Positions 61,173 to 64,000 of a stretch of 64,000 bases of DNA are shown here, piece by piece. A program made the translations under genes and the position numbers. This stretch comes from Hirschia sp964351655 (GTDB lineage: Bacteria > Pseudomonadota > Alphaproteobacteria > Caulobacterales > Hyphomonadaceae). The DNA lies in NCBI GenBank assembly GCA_964351655.1, contig CAYGPD010000009.1, positions 19,756-83,755 on the forward strand, in the 5' to 3' direction. Each line of letters opens with the position of its first letter. The stretch's first letter is position 1. The notes beneath the pieces were generated by a model, which was not told where the DNA came from, did no database searches, and saw nothing but the letters and a program-made list of their open reading frames with translations.

Positions 61173-64000
61173 ATGACTGGTTCGGGTTCGGATTTCAAGG
61201 CCAGACAGCAGCAAGAGCTGGATCGTTTCAACGAATTGTGGAACGCGGCCGCAGCTGATAGCGCCCATCTGCCGAAGTTGAAATTTACCAGTTCTAGTCC
61301 CAAAATACGATCATTACTTGAGTTGGCACAAAATATATTTGGAATTCATTGTGCAGGTGCCATTTGTTACGACTTGCAGCAAGAATTTACCCTGATCGGA
61401 ACGGATTTTAAAACAGCCGAATTAGATATTTCGGAAAAAGCCATCAATATGCAAATCCGAGAGTTGCTGCAGGGGCCAACTGTTGATGTCAAAGCAGAGC
61501 TACCAACTGAATATATTGAGACATTTGATCATATTCCTTTTGAAATTCAGTCTTTTGTTCGCTTTCCGTTGATGGAAGCGAAAAGGGTTAAGGGGTTTTT
61601 CTATTTGCTAAATCCGTCCGCAAAAGTGTTTAGTTCAGAGGAAGTGCGGAGTATAGAATTACTGTCGCAAACTCTATCAGAATCACTCAGTGGAGACAGT
61701 TCACTGGTGTCTGAAGATGAATTTTCACGCATTAAAAACGAAATGGCGCGGTTGAAGGCAATCATCGAGGGGGCCTCTGGTGATATTTTCGTCGTAAATA
61801 CGAGAGATTGTTCAATCATTCTGGCAAATTCTCATGGGCGGGAAAAATTGGAGTATTCGGATGAAGAACTTCAAAAATTAGCGTTTACGGAAATATGCAG
61901 TATAGGCGAAGTAGCATTTCGTAGTCATGTGCGTGCTTTAGTGCAGGGGCAGTTGTCAGAATTCACCTGCGAGACGCAGATTTCGAAAAAATCTGGAGAA
62001 ACTTTTCCGGCAATAGTAGAATTGACGTGTGATACACACGGTGATGAGCCTGTTTTAGTTGTGTATGTGCGGGATTTAACAAATCGCTTGCGGCGGCAGG
62101 CAGAGTTTGAATCCCTGTCCGCTTATCACAAAGCTGCATTAACAGTCGCCTCTGATGTTAGTATTGGGATGGAGGCTATTTTTGATCAATCTGGTAAAAT
62201 TATCGATTTTTATATCCAACAGGCGCAACTTGGGGACTTTGGTTCAAGAGAAAAAGAAGACGTTGTAGGAAGGCGCTTTCTCGATGCGATGCCCACCGCA
62301 AAAACAAATGGCTTTTTTAACAGGTGTGTAGAAGCTTTTTACTCGAATGAGTTAGACGTGTTCGAGCAAGAATATGTCACTTCTGAAATGAACGAGTATT
62401 TTAGGGTTTCGGCAATTCGAGTTGGAGATGACTTTCTTCAACTGGGGTTGCGGGTGATTACCGAGAAAAAGCATAGAAATACTGTCTGGTTAGCACTGCA
62501 TGAATTATCCAATAGCTTGGATATAAGCACGCATGATTATATGGAAAGAATGCTGCATATTGGCCGCAAAGCTCTGGGAATGGAGTTTGGCCAAATTTCC
62601 GACGTGATACCAGGCGAGGCGAGTGTTCGTGTAACGCATGTTGCAGGCAAACAAGATGTATCATTTGTTGGAGAAGTGATACCGTTGAAAGATACGCTTT
62701 TTGTGAAATATGGCGTTGAAAACAAGCCTATTTTTCTTTCGAAATTGAATATTCCATGTCGAAATGTAGATGCGGACGGGAAGCACCGATATATCCGCGC
62801 TTATACGGCAGCGCCTATATTTATCAATGGTGAAATTGGTGCATTTGTCTCGTTTATTACGGACAAGGAAAGGCTCTCAAAATTTGATGAATTTGAGATG
62901 GGTATTGTTTCTATAATAGCGAAATTTATTTCCCAACGAAAATCATTGGACTTTGCGCGCCAAGAATTGGAGGCAAGCAGAGATGAGCTTCAGCTTATTT
63001 TTGATAATGTGCCAGCTAAGATATATCGTCGTGATCAAAATAACCGCTATATAAAGGTCAATAAGGCTGGCGCAGATCAATTTGGATTTTCACCCGAAAC
63101 CTTTGTTGGAATGCATCCCAATGAAGTCGTCGCAGATTATGATAATCGCTTCAGTAAGATTGATGAAGCTGTGCTCAATTCTGGTAAGCCCTGCATGGGG
63201 AAGGAATTTGACTGCAATGAGGATGGATCTGCCTGGGAGCGGGTGGATGTTGTGCCGGTCATTGATGCTCAAGGGTGTGCGGATGGGTTACTTCTAATTT
63301 GTACGGATATCACCGTGCAGAAGAATGCTGAAATTCAGTTGGAAACTGTGGTGAGGGAGCTTGAAGCGGCCAACCAAAACTTAGAACAATTTAATACTGT
63401 CGTGTCACATGACCTTAAAGCGCCGCTTCGCCATATGAGAATGTTAGCCGAATTGTTGTTGGAGGCCGTAGAGCCGACAAGTTCCGCTGTAGAGTATGCT
63501 AAACTTATACAAGAAAATGCAGTAAATGGTCAGGCGATGATTGACGCATTGATGGCGCTCTCGCGTGTTTCCAGAAAAGACCTCAACCGAAGCTCGATAG
63601 ATTTGGATGAAGTGGTCAAATCTGTTACTGAAATCGTTCATTCAGAACTAAGTGATGCGAACGGAACTATCGTGTGTGAGGCCTTGCCAAGGGTCATGGC
63701 TGATACAAAATTGATAACGAATTTATTTCAAAACCTTATTGAAAACGCGATTAAATATCGGTCTGATGCGCCGCTAAAAATTGAGATAGGTGTCGATTCA
63801 ACTGGCAATACTCCGGTGTTTTTCGTGCGTGATAACGGCCGCGGCATTGGTGAAAATTATAGCAAAACCATATTCCAGATATTTGTGCGTGTCGGTGGTG
63901 CGAATGCAAAAGAGAAGGGGGAGGGTGTAGGTCTTTCAATCTGTCGCCGCATTGTGGAGCGCCACGGTGGGAAAATTTGGTTAGATACAGATTATAAAGA
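61173..64000 (+). CDS. Multi-sensor histidine kinase, GAF-PAS-PAS-GAF-PAS-HisKA-HATPase (3' end cut)
   Basis: An open frame of more than 942 codons that runs off the right edge. Reading the domains in order: GAF-like (about 20-180), PAS (about 195-310; IIEGASGDIFVVNTRDCSIILANS), a second PAS (about 320-430), a GAF-like segment (about 430-600), a third PAS (about 610-735; FDNVPAKIYRRDQNNRYIKVNKAG). HisKA follows with the phospho-acceptor His746 in SHDLKAPLRHM, then HATPase with N-box NLFQNLIENAIKYR, G1 DNGRGIG and G2 GEGVGLSICRRIVERHGG. No membrane helix is seen, so it is cytoplasmic. The kinase core is of the phytochrome-like subgroup. C-terminal remainder is unknown; a receiver domain could follow. 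Confidence 0.92.
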   Translation, partial: MTGSGSDFKARQQQELDRFNELWNAAAADSAHLPKLKFTSSSPKIRSLLELAQNIFGIHCAGAICYDLQQEFTLIGTDFKTAELDISEKAINMQIRELLQGPTVDVKAELPTEYIETFDHIPFEIQSFVRFPLMEAKRVKGFFYLLNPSAKVFSSEEVRSIELLSQTLSESLSGDSSLVSEDEFSRIKNEMARLKAIIEGASGDIFVVNTRDCSIILANSHGREKLEYSDEELQKLAFTEICSIGEVAFRSHVRALVQGQLSEFTCETQISKKSGETFPAIVELTCDTHGDEPVLVVYVRDLTNRLRRQAEFESLSAYHKAALTVASDVSIGMEAIFDQSGKIIDFYIQQAQLGDFGSREKEDVVGRRFLDAMPTAKTNGFFNRCVEAFYSNELDVFEQEYVTSEMNEYFRVSAIRVGDDFLQLGLRVITEKKHRNTVWLALHELSNSLDISTHDYMERMLHIGRKALGMEFGQISDVIPGEASVRVTHVAGKQDVSFVGEVIPLKDTLFVKYGVENKPIFLSKLNIPCRNVDADGKHRYIRAYTAAPIFINGEIGAFVSFITDKERLSKFDEFEMGIVSIIAKFISQRKSLDFARQELEASRDELQLIFDNVPAKIYRRDQNNRYIKVNKAGADQFGFSPETFVGMHPNEVVADYDNRFSKIDEAVLNSGKPCMGKEFDCNEDGSAWERVDVVPVIDAQGCADGLLLICTDITVQKNAEIQLETVVRELEAANQNLEQFNTVVSHDLKAPLRHMRMLAELLLEAVEPTSSAVEYAKLIQENAVNGQAMIDALMALSRVSRKDLNRSSIDLDEVVKSVTEIVHSELSDANGTIVCEALPRVMADTKLITNLFQNLIENAIKYRSDAPLKIEIGVDSTGNTPVFFVRDNGRGIGENYSKTIFQIFVRVGGANAKEKGEGVGLSICRRIVERHGGKIWLDTDYK

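Overview
The window is chromosomal DNA of a low-GC alphaproteobacterium. The best fit is the Caulobacterales/Hyphomonadaceae group (Hirschia-like), which is an inference from gene content. The supporting genes are cpdR beside an N-formylglutamate amidohydrolase, an RcdA/DUF1465 protein, a TrcR/DUF1013 regulator, a PhrR-type HTH protein, zapA with DUF4164, a COQ9-family gene divergent from rpsU, a three-subunit transhydrogenase (pntAA-pntAB-pntB) preceded by an aa3-oxidase subunit-IV-like gene, and one perfect CtrA-type site (TTAA-N7-TTAA). No tRNA, rRNA, CRISPR array, insertion sequence or prophage was recognised. The window looks like core genome with a few accessory genes.

Layout. 1-7.5 kb: an SDHAF4-like assembly factor, a CtrA-box secreted protein, an SDR, small membrane proteins, a LysE exporter, a large unknown lipoprotein, an apparently periplasmic nickel superoxide dismutase, a DUF1287 protein and a GNAT. 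7.5-14.3 kb: typA, a membrane chemoreceptor, a frameshifted cytoplasmic PAS-PAS chemoreceptor and a GT4 glycosyltransferase. 14.5-25.3 kb: a GST-like protein with an Arg-rich tail, a rhomboid protease, hsp20 with a ROSE-like leader, lipoproteins, an SCP2 protein, a hydrolase, a HisN-like phosphatase, a PhrR-like regulator, a candidate sRNA, hutG-like/cpdR and a flavoprotein. 25.3-35.4 kb: zapA, DUF4164, then the central-carbon cluster tkt-gap-marC-pgk-fba with a LacI-type operator upstream, a lipoprotein, thiE and a SuhB-type phosphatase. 35.4-50 kb: DinB, a beta-lactamase-like hydrolase, an MsbA-like ABC exporter, rpmE, rcdA, DUF1192, a quinone oxidoreductase, trcR, a degenerate SDR, YdcH, a barstar homologue, a diguanylate cyclase, purEK and a XRE-cupin/GNAT pair. 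50-64 kb: rpsU, an isochorismatase-like protein, a NatAB-type ABC exporter, a sigma-54 response regulator, an M3 peptidase, the pnt operon, and a divergent receiver/histidine-kinase pair that runs off the right edge.

Together these genes cover cell-cycle proteolysis (cpdR, rcdA, trcR, CtrA box), glycolysis/gluconeogenesis, NADPH supply (pnt) and stress responses. The points most worth a second look are: rpsU, whose only possible start is an ATC codon with an ideally placed Shine-Dalgarno; the nickel SOD whose signal-peptide cleavage would expose the metal-binding His1; the ROSE-like thermometer of hsp20; a terminator-ended orphan transcript candidate with a free CCUCCC motif; the LacI-type operator before tkt; and the structured trcR leader.
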